A stretch of DNA of 64,000 bases from RGEC01 sp964475595 (lineage in GTDB: Bacteria; Bacteroidota; Bacteroidia; NS11-12g; UBA955): the NCBI GenBank assembly GCA_964475595.1, contig CAYYXG010000007.1:53522-117521 (forward strand), written 5' to 3'. Within the stretch, counting starts at the first letter, position 1, and each line of letters starts with the position of its first letter. The translations under genes were made by a program, and so were the position numbers. The notes beneath the pieces were generated by a model. That model was given only the letters and a program-made list of their open reading frames with translations, ran no database searches and had not been told where the DNA came from. This document shows, piece after piece, positions 19,187 to 28,161 of this stretch.

Positions 19187-21136
19187 TTATTGTATTATCA
19201 GTTTTTGGGTAACAACTTCATCTTTATAGCTCAGTTTCATGTGATATACCCCTGAGGAAAGTTTGGTTACATTCAGTCCAGGCATAGAAGTCAGTCGCAT
19301 ATCAATGCTGCTTTCCATTACTTTTCTTCCATGAATATCATGGATAATGATGGTGCATAAATCGTTTAGTTCTTCCGGTTTGTAGGTGCTAAAATCAAAC
19401 AATAAGTAGTCTTTAGCAGGGTTTGGGCGTATGTTGATTTTGGTAATCGGTGTTTCCGGTTCATTGATTTTGCCAACCGTAAAAGCAAATCGAATGCTTG
19501 TGCCAAAATCGGCTCCAAAACGTTGTAGAACCTGGTTATTTAAGCTTCTAATCTGAATAAAACCATTGCCGTCGGCAGTATTGGCCCACCAGCCCAAACC
19601 ATCTTTATTGAGTGGATAGCTGGGGTTTGCAGCTCCTGTATCCTGAAAGTCAAGTGTATAGCATCCTTCGGGCAAGTCAACGGTATCGCGGTAGGTAATG
19701 CCGGCCGTGGGGTATTTTTTTCTGGATTTAACAACATTCCCTAGCATATCACGGATTTCGTAGCTGTTTTCAGAGGGTGCATTATTCATGCTGCAATACA
19801 GAACAAATTGATTTGGTAATAACGGTGGCATATTTCCGGTAAAAACAGTGGCAAAATTATTGGATGGGTTGTTGTCGGGTTGATTGTTTACCCATGCGGC
19901 AGTTACCTGAAAGTTGCCATTGCGATTGTTGCGCACAAAATCTGCTGGCAGATCCAGGGTATCCCACTGCCCGGAATTCAGTTTGCCGTTCCAGCGGTAG
20001 TGTTTCTGTTGTAGACCGGTCAAGCCAAACAAAAAGTCAATGTTTTCTATGATCGATGCCCCACGGTTACGAATGATGATTTTGGGTGCTCCGCAGGCGG
20101 GATTTACCCGCTTATAGCGCAATTCAGCGTTGGGACTTATAATGTCTTCGATGGCCACATCCAAGGTGAAATTGGGTTTGCCATATTCTACCAGGTAGGT
20201 GCTGAGCATATAATTGGCACCACCGCTTGTGGTGGCGTAACTTTCCATGTCCAGATCCATGGTATGGGTGCTTTCGGGCGTGGCGGCTATATCCAGATTG
20301 TATTCGCGAACTTCGGCACCCGGGCACCATCCGGCGCGGTCATACAGCCATGTTCCGGCTTGGGGAAAAACAGGATTTTCTCCGCAGTCTTCACGCCACA
20401 CCCAGCTTTCATCGGCCAGGGCGCCGTCCAGTATAATGCGCCTTCGTTTGGGGCAAAATTCTGCGCAGTTTTCGGGTTTGTCCATGCCGTGGCCTGTTTG
20501 CAGAATTTTGAAGCGCATCAGGTCTGTTTCCTTGCCTAGGGTGAAGGTTTGTTCGGGTACGTTTTTATCGAAAAGTGTATCGTTGCCATAGCCCACGCTG
20601 CGGGTATAAAAGCGGGTGATGTTTTTCACATCGCGCCATGGCGTGCCTTCTATAAGGTTGAAGTTTAGAGAGATTTCCCATCCCCGGTCGTGGTTGGCTT
20701 CGTAACCGGTGTGCTGATACATGATTTGCACACTGTCGTGAAGCAGGTGGGCAAAATCGGTAATGTCAAACACCCAGGTATGGTTCCAGTTTTGATCGTA
20801 GTAGAAGCCATATGGCGTAATGAAGCGCATGATTTCCCAGCCAAGACTATCATTTACGGCACCGCGGCGGTTGCATAGGTAAATGTAATTCAGGTAATCC
20901 CATTCGCCACACTTTAATCCGGGAGCACATTTGAAGGTCAGTTCTGCGTATGCCTTCTGGTACTTTGTGCCGGCGGTGGGGAATTCCCCCCAGCCGTAAT
21001 ATTTGGTATTGCCTAAGCCCGGGTTGGTTTTAATGACAACCTTATTGTGGGTTACCACGCGGGTTGTATCACCGGGCTTGGCGTTAATAATGTGGGACAG
21101 TAAAAGGATGAGTGAAAAAGTAATGGTTCTGATCAT
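19187..21136 (-). CDS. Peptide-N-glycosidase F-like secreted protein with type IX sorting tail
   Basis: 649 residues with a signal peptide (ITFSLILLLSHIINA). The region up to about residue 290 matches PNGase F-type two-domain proteins: KCGEWDYLNYIYLC, WVFDITDFAHLLHDSVQI, HDRGWEISLNFNLIEGTP, then GHGMDKPENCAEFCP and WREDCGENPVFPQAGTW followed by RAGWCPG. The C-terminal about 80 residues form a Por-type sorting domain (INIRPNPAKDYLLFDF ... LSSGVYHMKL). The known enzyme removes N-glycans from glycoproteins; activity here is unproven because several metal-associated homologues of unknown activity share this fold. Confidence 0.85.
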   Translation of the reverse strand: MIRTITFSLILLLSHIINAKPGDTTRVVTHNKVVIKTNPGLGNTKYYGWGEFPTAGTKYQKAYAELTFKCAPGLKCGEWDYLNYIYLCNRRGAVNDSLGWEIMRFITPYGFYYDQNWNHTWVFDITDFAHLLHDSVQIMYQHTGYEANHDRGWEISLNFNLIEGTPWRDVKNITRFYTRSVGYGNDTLFDKNVPEQTFTLGKETDLMRFKILQTGHGMDKPENCAEFCPKRRRIILDGALADESWVWREDCGENPVFPQAGTWLYDRAGWCPGAEVREYNLDIAATPESTHTMDLDMESYATTSGGANYMLSTYLVEYGKPNFTLDVAIEDIISPNAELRYKRVNPACGAPKIIIRNRGASIIENIDFLFGLTGLQQKHYRWNGKLNSGQWDTLDLPADFVRNNRNGNFQVTAAWVNNQPDNNPSNNFATVFTGNMPPLLPNQFVLYCSMNNAPSENSYEIRDMLGNVVKSRKKYPTAGITYRDTVDLPEGCYTLDFQDTGAANPSYPLNKDGLGWWANTADGNGFIQIRSLNNQVLQRFGADFGTSIRFAFTVGKINEPETPITKINIRPNPAKDYLLFDFSTYKPEELNDLCTIIIHDIHGRKVMESSIDMRLTSMPGLNVTKLSSGVYHMKLSYKDEVVTQKLIIQ

Positions 21137-21205
21137 TCCATTGCAAACTTAATAAATTATACATTATCAGAGAATGCAGGTTATGCGTAAAGATATGAAA
21201 TGGCT

Positions 21206-21236
21206 TTTGAGGAGCTGAAATATTGCATTATATTTG
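21206..21236 (+). promoter_or_regulatory. Bacteroidota-type promoter of the CAU tRNA gene
   Basis: TTTG at 21206-21209, a 19-base spacer and TATATTTG at 21229-21236 fit the Bacteroidota sigma consensus TTTG/TAnnTTTG exactly. The tRNA begins 10 bases after the -7 element. Confidence 0.8.
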
Positions 21237-21246
21237 CAGTCCCATT

Positions 21247-21323
21247 GGGCCTATAGCTCATTCGGTTAGAGCAACTGACTCATAATCAGTAGGTGCCTGG
21301 TTCGATCCCAGGTGGGCCCACCA
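21247..21323 (+). tRNA. tRNA with CAU anticodon (elongator Met or Ile2)
   Basis: A 77-base cloverleaf: acceptor arms GGGCCTA and TGGGCCC, D arm AGCTCATTCGGTTAGAGC, anticodon arm CTGACTCATAATCAG, T arm CCTGGTTCGATCCCAGG, discriminator A and an encoded CCA end. The anticodon CAU with loop CTCATAA fits either elongator methionine or the isoleucine tRNA modified to lysidine. I cannot separate these by eye. Confidence 0.92.
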
Positions 21324-21333
21324 TAAAGACTCC

Positions 21334-21356
21334 GCGATTGCGGAGTTTTTTTATAC
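21334..21356 (+). terminator. Short hairpin after the tRNA (also present in the duplicated unit at 21759)
   Basis: ACTCCGCGATTGCGGAGTTTTTTT forms a stem CTCCGC/GCGGAG with loop GATT and a run of seven Ts, the form of a rho-independent terminator for the tRNA transcript. The same sequence recurs one period later. It sits immediately before the GIY-YIG start codon, so that gene would need its own or read-through transcription. Confidence 0.7.
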
Positions 21357-21665
21357 ATGAAAGATATTTGCTGTTATATCCTCTATTCTGAAACCCTGGG
21401 TAAGTTCTACACCGGGGCTTGTCAGAAATCATTGGAAGAAAGAATTATCAAACACAACACCCATTTTTATGGCAAAAAGCATTTTACTGCAGCGGCAACC
21501 GATTGGGTGTTATTTTTTAGAATTGACGCAAGTGATTTTTCTCACGCCCTTCGATTAGAGCGAAAAATCAAGAGCATGAAGAGTAGTAAATACATTCAAA
21601 ATTTGAAGAAATACCCTGAGCTTGTTCAAAAAATCATTACCGAAACTGCAGCAGTAAGCAACTGA
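21357..21665 (+). CDS. GIY-YIG nuclease superfamily protein, copy 1
   Basis: 102 residues with CYILYSETLGKFYTGACQ (the GIY-YIG core in the form YIL...YTG), a downstream R in LEERIIKHN, and LRLERKIKSMKSSKYIQNL, the UPF0213-like ending of small stand-alone GIY-YIG proteins. These are compact nuclease folds found scattered in Bacteroidota genomes, often beside tRNA or rRNA genes. The protein differs from copy 2 in one residue near the end (SN versus NN). Confidence 0.8.
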   Translation: MKDICCYILYSETLGKFYTGACQKSLEERIIKHNTHFYGKKHFTAAATDWVLFFRIDASDFSHALRLERKIKSMKSSKYIQNLKKYPELVQKIITETAAVSN

Positions 21666-21781
21666 CTATATCGATTCCACAAAGTAATCTGTATGCTATA
21701 GTAGGTGCCTGGTTCTCCCGATAGCTATCGGGGCAGGTGGGCCCACCATAAAGACTCCGCGATTGCGGAGTTTTTTTATAC

Positions 21782-22090
21782 ATGAAAGATATTTGCTGTT
21801 ATATCCTCTATTCTGAAACCCTGGGTAAGTTCTACACCGGGGCTTGTCAGAAATCATTGGAAGAAAGAATTATCAAACACAACACCCATTTTTATGGCAA
21901 AAAGCATTTTACTGCAGCGGCAACCGATTGGGTGTTATTTTTTAGAATTGACGCAAGTGATTTTTCTCACGCCCTTCGATTAGAGCGAAAAATCAAGAGC
22001 ATGAAGAGTAGTAAATACATTCAAAATTTGAAGAAATACCCTGAGCTTGTTCAAAAAATCATTACCGAAACTGCAGCAGTAAACAACTGA
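21782..22090 (+). CDS. GIY-YIG nuclease superfamily protein, copy 2
   Basis: Tandem duplicate of the gene 425 bases upstream, nearly identical at the DNA level, with the same GIY-YIG motifs. Such recent identity means either a recent duplication or ongoing gene conversion. It ends in tRNA-derived sequence like copy 1. Whether both are expressed is unknown. Confidence 0.8.
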   Translation: MKDICCYILYSETLGKFYTGACQKSLEERIIKHNTHFYGKKHFTAAATDWVLFFRIDASDFSHALRLERKIKSMKSSKYIQNLKKYPELVQKIITETAAVNN

Positions 22091-22297
22091 CTATATCGAT
22101 TCCACAAAGTAATCTGTATGGTATAGTAGGTGCCTGGTTATCCCGATAGCTATCGGGGCAAGTGGGCCCACCGGAAAGACTCCGCAAAAACGGATTTTCT
22201 CCACCAAGCACAACTTTTTTCCGACTAAAAAATTCACCTCGCTGATAAAACGCGGAGTGACGTGGAAATTTTGTATAGCAATACAATATCAACATCC

Positions 22298-22753
22298 ATG
22301 AAAAATCCTGTAAAAAACCTGGCTCCGCCCGACATCATTCAGCCCGGTCCCGGGCAAAACACCCTGATTGAAGTTAAAACTGAAATTAAAACCGTGAACG
22401 TAAATGAAGATCCCCTTCGCATTGATTTTTTGTATTACGCAAATAATGAATACATCAACGGCGGATGGGTGCAGATTCAGCCCCAGACCTACATCAGGCC
22501 GGTGAATTCAGAAACTCGCTATAAGCTGCTTAATACCATCAATATTCCGCTTGCGCCCAAAAAGCACTATTTCAAATCCACCAAGGATATGCTGTTTTAT
22601 TCTCTATTGTTTCCTCAGATACCTAAAGATATTACCCATATTGACATCATCGAAATGGAAGGCCCCGGCGGCAACTGGTTCAATTTTTATAATGTAGCCA
22701 TGGAAACTGTACTTAATGGCATAATTCCCGTAAATATTAAAAGAAGTAAATAA
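22298..22753 (+). CDS. Hypothetical protein upstream of a VWA-domain gene
   Basis: 151 residues starting at the ATG at 22298 (MKNPVKNLAPPDIIQPGPG). There is no signal peptide or membrane segment. The sequence NEYINGGWVQIQPQTYIRPV and GPGGNWFNFYNVA suggests a small soluble beta-rich protein, which I do not recognise. It ends five bases before the VWA gene, so the two form a probable two-gene operon and may work together. Confidence 0.6.
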   Translation: MKNPVKNLAPPDIIQPGPGQNTLIEVKTEIKTVNVNEDPLRIDFLYYANNEYINGGWVQIQPQTYIRPVNSETRYKLLNTINIPLAPKKHYFKSTKDMLFYSLLFPQIPKDITHIDIIEMEGPGGNWFNFYNVAMETVLNGIIPVNIKRSK

Positions 22754-22758
22754 CAGTT

Positions 22759-23952
22759 ATGAAAAATAGATATATCGAAATTGTATTTGACAACAGTGAC
22801 AGTATGGCTATTGGTTTTTCCGGCAATAGATCGAGGATGGAAATGGCTAAAGAATTATTTAAGGATGAGATATTACCCAATATTGACTGGTCACATGATA
22901 AAGTTGTTTTAAGGACTCTCCGATCTAGTTGTGATGGTGTTTCCAGGGCAGTGATGGCATCTAATTCGATAACGCTTAAAAATAATATCGATGCGTTGAG
23001 ACCTTCAGGAGGGACGCCCTTATACAATACAATTAAAGATGCTTTATATGCCTGTAAAAGAGCTGTGGAAGATGACAAGGTAGTATTTGTTTTGACGGAT
23101 GGTGAGGATACTTGCGGTTATGGGAACAAACTTGATTTTACAGAGGAAGAGTTGCGGTACATAAATACACTGGATATAATACTTATTAAATATGCCATTG
23201 ATAGTGCAGTGACAAATGCAAATCTTGACTGGTTTGCCTCAAAAATTGGTGCACAGACCTTTTCAGTGGGAGCCAACGGTCGGGCAGATTTTAGCAGTAT
23301 GCGGGCTGATTTGCGCAGTGGACTGGGCAATGCAGGTTTTGTGTCCGGTGCTAATCGAAATATTACCCCGGTTTACCCCGGTTACATGTTATCTTGGAGC
23401 GAACTGAATAACAGGGGCATTCAGATTTATCAGGCCGAATTGCTATTTAATGAAGGGTTTTTAAGCTGGAAACCAGAACCTAATCAACCCTTGGAGGGCA
23501 AGCAATGGAGCGAATTGCTGTTTTTATGGAGTTTGCGTTTTCTGAACGGATTGCCGTTAGAAATAGTCCGTGCCATGCTCATGCATCTGCCAAAGCCCTA
23601 TGCCTATAGCCAAAGCGGCATGTACTGGGATTTTCAGAAAACCCGTTGGATAACTCCGGAAGCTAAACCGGCGCAGCGATTGCCCAATCCGGAGGCAAAA
23701 ATGCATGATAATCTCAATGTAAAAAACCGAGAAATTGAGTCGGATAAACTATACGATGAAGACGTGTATTATGAAGTTCATCAATTAAGGCAGGAAAATA
23801 TTGCAGGTACTCCGGGTTATAAACTGGAGAAATGGCAATGCAAAACAGATATACTTATAAAGCCATCCAAACTGAAGAAATTAAAAGAAGGAGATGTGGT
23901 GCAGTTTGTGAGACCCAAAGCGAAAGGACGGCCCAAGAAGTCAACTTCTTAA
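22759..23952 (+). CDS. von Willebrand factor type A domain protein
   Basis: 397 residues. The VWA domain occupies about residues 1-185 with a full MIDAS: FDNSDSM (DxSxS), GGTPLYN (threonine) and FVLTDGEDT (aspartate). The C-terminal 200 residues (GMYWDFQKTRWITPE, VYYEVHQLRQENIAG) are not recognised. There is no signal peptide, so it acts in the cytoplasm, probably as a metal-dependent protein-binding module with the product of the preceding gene. Confidence 0.8.
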   Translation: MKNRYIEIVFDNSDSMAIGFSGNRSRMEMAKELFKDEILPNIDWSHDKVVLRTLRSSCDGVSRAVMASNSITLKNNIDALRPSGGTPLYNTIKDALYACKRAVEDDKVVFVLTDGEDTCGYGNKLDFTEEELRYINTLDIILIKYAIDSAVTNANLDWFASKIGAQTFSVGANGRADFSSMRADLRSGLGNAGFVSGANRNITPVYPGYMLSWSELNNRGIQIYQAELLFNEGFLSWKPEPNQPLEGKQWSELLFLWSLRFLNGLPLEIVRAMLMHLPKPYAYSQSGMYWDFQKTRWITPEAKPAQRLPNPEAKMHDNLNVKNREIESDKLYDEDVYYEVHQLRQENIAGTPGYKLEKWQCKTDILIKPSKLKKLKEGDVVQFVRPKAKGRPKKSTS

Positions 23953-24417
23953 GAACGAATTTTTTATGTTTGCCGGACTAGAGGGTGATATTACCGAATC
24001 CTCAAACTCAAACACCACCGCAGAAGCCGTAGGAAATCCCGCTTGTCCCACCTTCCCAAAATGATAGGCCAGCGCCTGCATTTCGGGATTGTGGCCCACC
24101 ACCAATATGATCTTGGCTTTTAGGTTGTTGATGGCTGAAATATATTCATGCGCGCGGCCCATATACAGTGGAGCGTGGTAAACAATATGTTCCGCTGGAT
24201 AATCAAAAATACGGGCTACAATTTGTGCTGTGCCGGCAGTACGTGTAGCCGGACTGCTGAGAATGATATCGGGCTGAAGGCCGGCATCCATCAATTGCTG
24301 AGCCGTTTCTTCCGTTTCCTTGCGTCCACGGTTTATCAGAGGCCTTTCAAAATCGTTAAATGCATCTTCCTGGTCAGCGGCTTTGCCATGCCGCATGAAA
24401 ATGATGGTTTTGCTCAT
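23941..24417 (-). CDS. SixA-type histidine phosphatase
   Basis: 158 residues from the ATG at 24417 (MSKTIIFMRHGKAADQ). The RHG catalytic motif, LSSPATRTAGTAQ and VVGHNPEM with the second histidine place it in the SixA branch of the histidine phosphatase superfamily, which dephosphorylates phosphohistidine proteins or small molecules. The start overlaps the DUF423 stop by four bases. Its end overlaps the convergent VWA gene by 12 bases. Confidence 0.85.
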   Translation of the reverse strand: MSKTIIFMRHGKAADQEDAFNDFERPLINRGRKETEETAQQLMDAGLQPDIILSSPATRTAGTAQIVARIFDYPAEHIVYHAPLYMGRAHEYISAINNLKAKIILVVGHNPEMQALAYHFGKVGQAGFPTASAVVFEFEDSVISPSSPANIKNSFLRS

Positions 24418-24809
24418 GCTTTTCTTGCCATGCGTACTGCTAATACCGCGGCCCAGCACCAACCGGCTATAATCAAGAGTCCACCAATAGGGGTAATTGC
24501 ACCCAGTTTTTTCAGGGAGCTGCCCCAGGTTTCATTAAGGGACAGAAAATACAAACTCACCGAAAAAATCCACATGCCCGCAATGATAAGCAGGGAAGGC
24601 CTGAACAGTTTTTCGCCAAACAGGGAAAGCAGTATCAGGCCCAGCGCGGTATAAACCTGATAACGCACACCGGTTTCAAAAACGGCCACATATTTTTCAG
24701 TGGCTATGTTCTTTAATCCATGGGCGCCAAAGGCCCCGAGTGCAATGCCTGCCGCCAACAGCAACATGCCAAAGGCAGCAAGTTTGTAGTTGGGCTGAAA
24801 ATTAGTCAT
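24414..24809 (-). CDS. DUF423 small membrane protein
   Basis: 131 residues with four hydrophobic segments and the DUF423 signature GIALGAFGAHGLKN, followed by YQVYTALGLILLSLFG. The function of the family is unknown. I start at the ATG at 24809 (MTNFQPNYKLAAFG), which overlaps the upstream metalloprotease stop by eight bases; an ATG at 24824 would add five residues. Confidence 0.8.
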   Translation of the reverse strand: MTNFQPNYKLAAFGMLLLAAGIALGAFGAHGLKNIATEKYVAVFETGVRYQVYTALGLILLSLFGEKLFRPSLLIIAGMWIFSVSLYFLSLNETWGSSLKKLGAITPIGGLLIIAGWCWAAVLAVRMARKA

Positions 24810-27336
24810 CCAGGGCTTTTTCAATTACGGTGAGAATGTAATTGCGGTGTTCTTTGCTGTCTTTATCGCCACCGGTGCTGCTTTTCAGCTTACGGGTAAT
24901 GTCCTGCAGCTGCGCAGTAGCCCTGGCCTTGCTGATTTCATCGTGGCGGCTATTGCCTTTCAGGCCGCTGATGGCTATCAAGCGCTCGGTGTAGTTGATT
25001 TGCAACACCTGACGGAAGGTATTTACATTGCCATTCAGGTCTTCATCAAATATGGCTTTGGTTAGGTCGCCCAGCATTTCGCCTACACTATACTTGTTTC
25101 CGTACATGCGGCTGTCGCTCAGGCGCAGCATCATGCTGGGGCTGAGCAAATGATCCAGCACCCCGCTTTGCATCGCATCCACACGGCTGTGGAATTTGGG
25201 ATCTTCGGTGGTGCCAAAGAAATTGTAGCCGCGGCGCTGGGGTTGCAGATAAGCTACAATTTCGGCGGGCACTTCCATGGCATTGGGCGCAAAAGCGTAT
25301 TTAGCCAGCGCATTCATGGCGCGTTTCTGGTCTGCATAGGCAACAGGTGTGTAAGGGGTGGTGCTGTTGGGGCCGGGTGCCACACGCTCCACGTAAACCC
25401 CACCCACATAGCGGCTGATAATGCCGGTCATTTGGCCGTAGGCACCGGAAAGACTGCCGTATGCGTTGCGCAGTTCCTGCCAGCTAACACCGCTGGTGTA
25501 GCGATTCTTCAGGCCGCGCATCAGCGACTGTACTTTCTCAATCCTTTCAATACCGTAGGCAATGGCATCGGAACTTAAGTCATTCACCATCACGCGGGGA
25601 TCGATGGCTTTTCCGGGCGCACGCATATCGTCGGCATCGTTGCCAAAGGTGAGTTCTTTTTCACCACTGCGCGCAAGGATTTTAGCGAGGCGCTCGTTTT
25701 CTGCCTTTTCATCGTCTATGGAAAGGCTGTAGCCGTATTCGATGGCCCACATGTCATAAGGACCGGGGGCAGTCTGGCAGTATTCCACCGCATTCACATC
25801 CCCATTGAGGTTGATGGCCGGATAATCCATAACAGAACCAATCAGTCCGTTGGCGGTAATGTTCTTGTCTTTCAGCTGGGCGGGGCTCAGCAGCTGGCTG
25901 GCCTTCATGTTGTGCTGCAGTCCGAGGGTGTGTCCCATTTCATGCAATACCAGGTAATGCAAGCTCTGGTTAATCAGCTTGGTGATTTCAATTTCAGAAG
26001 CGCCGGCTGCACGCAGGGTTTCAGCGCCCAGCAGCATTTCATTGTGCATGGTGTGCCCGGCCTCGCAATAGTGTTGGTTGGCTTTTTTTACCTCGTATAA
26101 TTTTTCGGCAACCAGTCTGTTGGTAACAAACACATATTCCAGCATGATGTCGGCGCCCAGTATTTCTCCGGTACGTGGATTGACAAAGCTGGGGCCATAC
26201 CCGCCAAACGGGGGATTGGGGCTGCTGGTCCAGCGCAGTACATTGTAGCGAATATCGCCGGCATCCCAGTCTGCGGTGTCGGGTTGTTCTTTCACCTGAA
26301 CGGCATTGATGAAACCCAGCGGTTCGAAAGCCTTGTTCCAGGCTTCACCTGCAGCTTTGATGGTAGCCCTGAATTCTTTGGGTGTGGTGTTTTCTATCCA
26401 CCATACAATGGGTTTTACAGGTTCGCTTTTGGCAGCTGAGGTGTCTTTCTTACGCAAATCCCAGCGGTGAATCATGTCGCGGTAATTCACGGCAGCCGTG
26501 GTGGTCATATCATTCACCTGATCCGAGAAATAGCCAATCCTTGGGTCATCAAAACGGGGTTTGTAGCCGTCGGCAGGCATTTCAATTAAGCTGTGCTGCA
26601 CTACCACATTGGTGGCGCGGGCGTCGGTTACCTCTTCGCTTCCTCCGTTGATGGGATAAGGGTTTTCAAATACATAGCGCACCACCATGTCGGTATTCAT
26701 GGGGTAGTTTTTGATTTGTTCGTAGCGGGTTTTGCTGCGGCTAAGGCTACCCAGGTTAAATGCCATGGGGTTTCCGGGGAAACCGCTGGGTTTGATCTGG
26801 TGCAGTTTTTCGCTCAGGAACAGGTCATCCGCATCGATGAGGTATTCTCCGCTTTTTTCATCGTTGGCAATGATTTTTTCATAGGCCAGGGAACTGTGGC
26901 TGATGTTGGCATCGGCACTTTTACTCAATTCGCTGTTTGGATTAAAATAGAATCCGGTGTTTTGCTGTTCAAAATCGATGTATTCGAAATGTTTTTTGAT
27001 TTTAAAAATGCGGCTACCGCGGAATTGTCCTCGGTGAAAACCGGCATCGCTAACCCCGTTCTCGGTGTAGGTAAAGTGGATGAATTCCTTATCCAGCTGG
27101 GTTTTCTTGATGAGTAAATACGATTTTCCGGTGTTGGTATCCCTAAACAGGGTAAAAAGGCCGGGTATGCGCTTGCAGTTTTTGGTTTTTGAAGCGATGG
27201 ATGGCTTGTCTTCCTTGGGTTTGGGGGCTTCAGCGGCCGCAGGTGCGCTTTTTTTGTTTTTATCCTTTTTTTTCTGGGAGAATGCCGGTGCTGCAACACA
27301 TGCAGACAGGGCAAGCAAAATCAGGTGTTTTCTCAT
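24802..27336 (-). CDS. Secreted zinc-dependent metzincin protease (DUF5117/DUF4953-like)
   Basis: 844 residues with a signal peptide (HLILLALSACVAAPAFS) and a lysine-rich linker. The catalytic motif LHEMGHTLGLQHN sits at about residues 465-475 (HExxHxxGxxH), followed by SVMDYPAINL as a Met-turn. Large Bacteroidota proteins of this architecture are annotated as zinc-dependent metalloproteases. No sorting domain of either type IX class is visible at the C-terminus, which suggests a periplasmic location. It heads a small minus-strand operon with DUF423 and SixA genes. Confidence 0.85.
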   Translation of the reverse strand: MRKHLILLALSACVAAPAFSQKKKDKNKKSAPAAAEAPKPKEDKPSIASKTKNCKRIPGLFTLFRDTNTGKSYLLIKKTQLDKEFIHFTYTENGVSDAGFHRGQFRGSRIFKIKKHFEYIDFEQQNTGFYFNPNSELSKSADANISHSSLAYEKIIANDEKSGEYLIDADDLFLSEKLHQIKPSGFPGNPMAFNLGSLSRSKTRYEQIKNYPMNTDMVVRYVFENPYPINGGSEEVTDARATNVVVQHSLIEMPADGYKPRFDDPRIGYFSDQVNDMTTTAAVNYRDMIHRWDLRKKDTSAAKSEPVKPIVWWIENTTPKEFRATIKAAGEAWNKAFEPLGFINAVQVKEQPDTADWDAGDIRYNVLRWTSSPNPPFGGYGPSFVNPRTGEILGADIMLEYVFVTNRLVAEKLYEVKKANQHYCEAGHTMHNEMLLGAETLRAAGASEIEITKLINQSLHYLVLHEMGHTLGLQHNMKASQLLSPAQLKDKNITANGLIGSVMDYPAINLNGDVNAVEYCQTAPGPYDMWAIEYGYSLSIDDEKAENERLAKILARSGEKELTFGNDADDMRAPGKAIDPRVMVNDLSSDAIAYGIERIEKVQSLMRGLKNRYTSGVSWQELRNAYGSLSGAYGQMTGIISRYVGGVYVERVAPGPNSTTPYTPVAYADQKRAMNALAKYAFAPNAMEVPAEIVAYLQPQRRGYNFFGTTEDPKFHSRVDAMQSGVLDHLLSPSMMLRLSDSRMYGNKYSVGEMLGDLTKAIFDEDLNGNVNTFRQVLQINYTERLIAISGLKGNSRHDEISKARATAQLQDITRKLKSSTGGDKDSKEHRNYILTVIEKALDD

Positions 27337-27403
27337 AATAAAAGAAGTTGCAATGATAATGCAGGCGGGTGGATTTATTGCAAAAATCGGTGGGTGAATG
27401 CCC

Positions 27404-27601
27404 TTATTCGATGGTAATGCGCTGATTTTGAAAAGTGACGGTCATCCCGGGGTAAATCTTATTGCGGCGGCGGGTTTCGACCGTTCCGTTTACTTTCACC
27501 AGGCCATTGTCGATGGCGTTATTGGCTTCAGATCCGGTTTCTACCCATCCCAGCAGTTTCAGCAGGGCATTGAGTTGTATGTAGGGGGTGGTGATTTTCA
27601 T
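27404..27601 (-). CDS. S4-domain RNA-binding protein
   Basis: 65 residues from the ATG at 27601, all of it an S4 RNA-binding fold (YIQLNALLKLLGWVETGS, GLVKVNGTVETRRRNKIYPG). Stand-alone S4 proteins of this YaaA/YbcJ type are thought to act in ribosome or RNA metabolism. The 15-codon extension further upstream lacks family character. Confidence 0.8.
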   Translation of the reverse strand: MKITTPYIQLNALLKLLGWVETGSEANNAIDNGLVKVNGTVETRRRNKIYPGMTVTFQNQRITIE

Positions 27602-27766
27602 GTAGGTTATTCTAATGCTTCTGATTTTTCGCGGTAATAATTTCAACTTGCAAACATCGTATTTTTAGAGGATTTCATGTCTATCATGTTATTGCTTGGA
27701 AAAAGAAATTCAAATATTGTCAGGGTGATTAAAATGATGTAAAATTGTAGAAAAAATATTAAAAAA

Positions 27767-28144
27767 ATGATGGATTATGAAGAGGTAATCAAGATTGTGA
27801 AGGTAGGACACATAGAGCTCAAGCCTTCGCATGCGAGATTATGCTTTCCAATTATTGTAAGAATTTATAAGAAGATGCTGGTAGGTATTAAATTCAGACC
27901 CATAAAAGTGGATGGTGGAATAATTATCGACGGCCATCATCGTTATCTGGCGTCGGTTATTGCCAAAGTTTCTCTGGACATTCATCATTCACATAAAACT
28001 TCTGCAACCGATATTTATGAATGGTCAGCGGTACAGTTTGATCATAACGATTGGGACACAGAATCGAAAATAGCCATATTAAATCAGTATGATGCGGAAT
28101 TTAATGAAATAAGCATTGAAAAATTGAATGAATTATTGAATTAA
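27767..28144 (+). CDS. ParB-like domain protein
   Basis: 125 residues. The stretch IKVDGGIIIDGHHRYLASV is the ParB/sulfiredoxin-like core motif (DGHHR). The rest is unrecognised and there is no HTH. Small ParB-like proteins of this kind occur in accessory contexts with unknown roles. It lies 17 bases before the HAD-like gene and could be its partner. Confidence 0.65.
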   Translation: MMDYEEVIKIVKVGHIELKPSHARLCFPIIVRIYKKMLVGIKFRPIKVDGGIIIDGHHRYLASVIAKVSLDIHHSHKTSATDIYEWSAVQFDHNDWDTESKIAILNQYDAEFNEISIEKLNELLN

Positions 28145-28149
28145 TTCTC

Positions 28150-28157
28150 TAAATTTG
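28150..28157 (+). promoter_or_regulatory. -7 promoter element TAAATTTG before the HAD-like gene
   Basis: TAAATTTG matches the Bacteroidota -7 consensus and lies four bases before the ATG at 28162. If used, the transcript would be leaderless. No clear -33 TTTG sits at the right spacing, so the call is weak. Confidence 0.35.
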
Positions 28158-28161
28158 TATT

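Larger units (their letters stand above)
21291..22163 (+). repeat. 425-bp tandem duplication carrying a GIY-YIG gene and decayed tRNA 3' halves
   Basis: The 3' part of the tRNA (AGGTGCCTGGTTC to GGGCCCACCA) recurs at 21703 and 22128. In the copies the T loop is replaced by the perfect palindrome CCCGATAGCTATCGGG. Between them the GIY-YIG gene and its flanks occur twice with only a few base differences, at a period of 425 bp. The genes' last codons (AGCAACTGACT) themselves match the tRNA anticodon-stem region. The third tRNA-like end is followed by a broken start of another unit (AAAGACTCCGC then divergence at about 22185). Confidence 0.85.

Noticed and set aside
21703..22163. Second and third tRNA genes
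   Set aside because: The copies lack the 5' half and the T loop is replaced by a palindrome, so no cloverleaf can form.
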